From the NCBI GenBank assembly GCA_009693435.1, contig SHXF01000112.1, positions 1 to 14,116 of the forward strand: 14,116 nucleotides of DNA, written 5' to 3'. Every line of letters begins with the position of its first letter. Within the stretch, counting starts at the first letter, position 1. The notes below the pieces were generated by a model that ran no database searches, was not told the DNA's origin, and saw only the letters and a list, made by a program, of their open reading frames with translations. Shown piece after piece: positions 13,893 to 14,116 of this stretch. This stretch comes from Betaproteobacteria bacterium (GTDB taxonomy: Bacteria > Pseudomonadota > Gammaproteobacteria > Burkholderiales > SG8-39). Position numbers and translations under genes: made by a program.

Positions 13893-13973
13893 GTCCACCG
13901 CAGAATCAACAGTAACGGCAACGGCAATAACCAAAGCAAAGGCAAGACCGGGGCAGCGCCGTCCAGCTGCTAG
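13530..13973 (+). pseudogene. Truncated group II intron reverse transcriptase/maturase (N-terminal fragment)
   Basis: A 147-codon ORF. Residues 22-121 are a clear start of a group II intron RT: AWARVKSNKGAPGIDGMTIEEF (48-69), GYRPSPVRRVMIPKPGGGERPLGIANVVDRVIQQ (88-121), covering RT0 and RT1. Full-length proteins run to over 400 residues and include the YADD catalytic motif, the X domain and others, all missing here. After Gln121 the frame continues into low-complexity VHRRINSNGNGNNQSKGK and stops, so the break lies at about 13892. GAAGGG, 6 nt before the ATG, is intact. The product cannot be an active RT or splice the intron by itself. Confidence 0.88.
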
Positions 13974-14116
13974 CCTGGATTTCCACGGACGGGAATTCCC
14001 CTAAGAATTGACCGGGCTCGGCCTCCGGTTGGGCTACTCGCCAACGCGGTTGAACCGTGGGCCGAGTGCAGTGTCTGCAGCCGCCGTTCCCTCGTAATTC
14101 GGTTCGGCGAGCGCCG
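13893..14116. other. Unassigned sequence after the intron breakpoint
   Basis: No gene is recognised. The region opens with a CAA/GGC-rich stretch (13905-13950). It contains the 10-bp palindrome GGGAATTCCC (13991-14000) and a nested hairpin: CTCGGCC (14017-14023) pairs with GGCCGAG (14060-14066), and inside it CGGTT (14026-14030) pairs with AACCG (14053-14057). Two minus-strand frames are open from the window edge but match nothing I know. It may belong to the element that truncated the intron. Confidence 0.4.

Noticed and set aside
14017..14066. Nested hairpin as a further attC site
   Set aside because: It lacks the outer RYYYAAC/GTTRRRY boxes in the correct spacing, so it is reported only as structured sequence.

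Overview
The window looks like a chromosome segment of a high-GC Betaproteobacterium, probably Burkholderiales. This is inferred from the GC-rich coding sequence, a Bug/TctC-type solute-binding protein, a cytochrome c-fused urate oxidase (PuuD) and chromosomal integron-type cassettes. No taxonomic marker gene is present, so the placement is tentative.

Region 1 (1-1037) carries a class I glutamine amidotransferase on the + strand. It converges on a minus-strand gene train with a GC-rich hairpin between them. Region 2 (1038-5275, all minus) is a compact urate-degradation operon read right to left: puuD (urate to 5-hydroxyisourate, membrane-bound, cytochrome c), uraD (OHCU decarboxylase), uraH (HIU hydrolase), a second and diverged uraH-like gene, an MFS transporter and yajQ. 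puuD and uraD overlap by 4 bp, and the two uraH-like genes are 4 bp apart. Region 3 (5562-10058, all +) holds an M20 metallopeptidase, a seven-copy 31-bp tandem repeat, an unrecognised 243-aa protein, a tricarboxylate-transport-type binding protein and puuE (cofactor-free allantoinase). Together regions 2 and 3 encode urate to allantoin to allantoate. Xanthine dehydrogenase and a convincing allantoate amidohydrolase are not visible here.

Region 4 (10129-11365, minus) has a Crp/Fnr-type regulator and a small SRPBCC/AHSA1 protein. Region 5 (about 11532-14116) is mobile DNA. Two minus-strand integron gene cassettes are bounded by recognisable attC sites: 11538-12210 (RelE/ParE-like toxin plus Phd/YefM-like antitoxin) and 12211-12983 (TumE-like toxin plus TumA-like HTH protein). 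A third attC is interrupted by the 5' part of a group II intron, probably class C (attC-targeting), in the opposite orientation. Its reverse-transcriptase ORF breaks off after the first RT motifs and runs into unrelated sequence. No integron integrase is in the window, so this could be an integron tail or an integrase-less attC cluster.

The points most worth following are the toxin-antitoxin-only cassette array with an attC-inserted intron, the tandem HIU hydrolase pair whose second member has lost key active-site residues, the 31-bp repeat array, and the 15-bp repeat that multiplies GTG start codons at the MFS gene.
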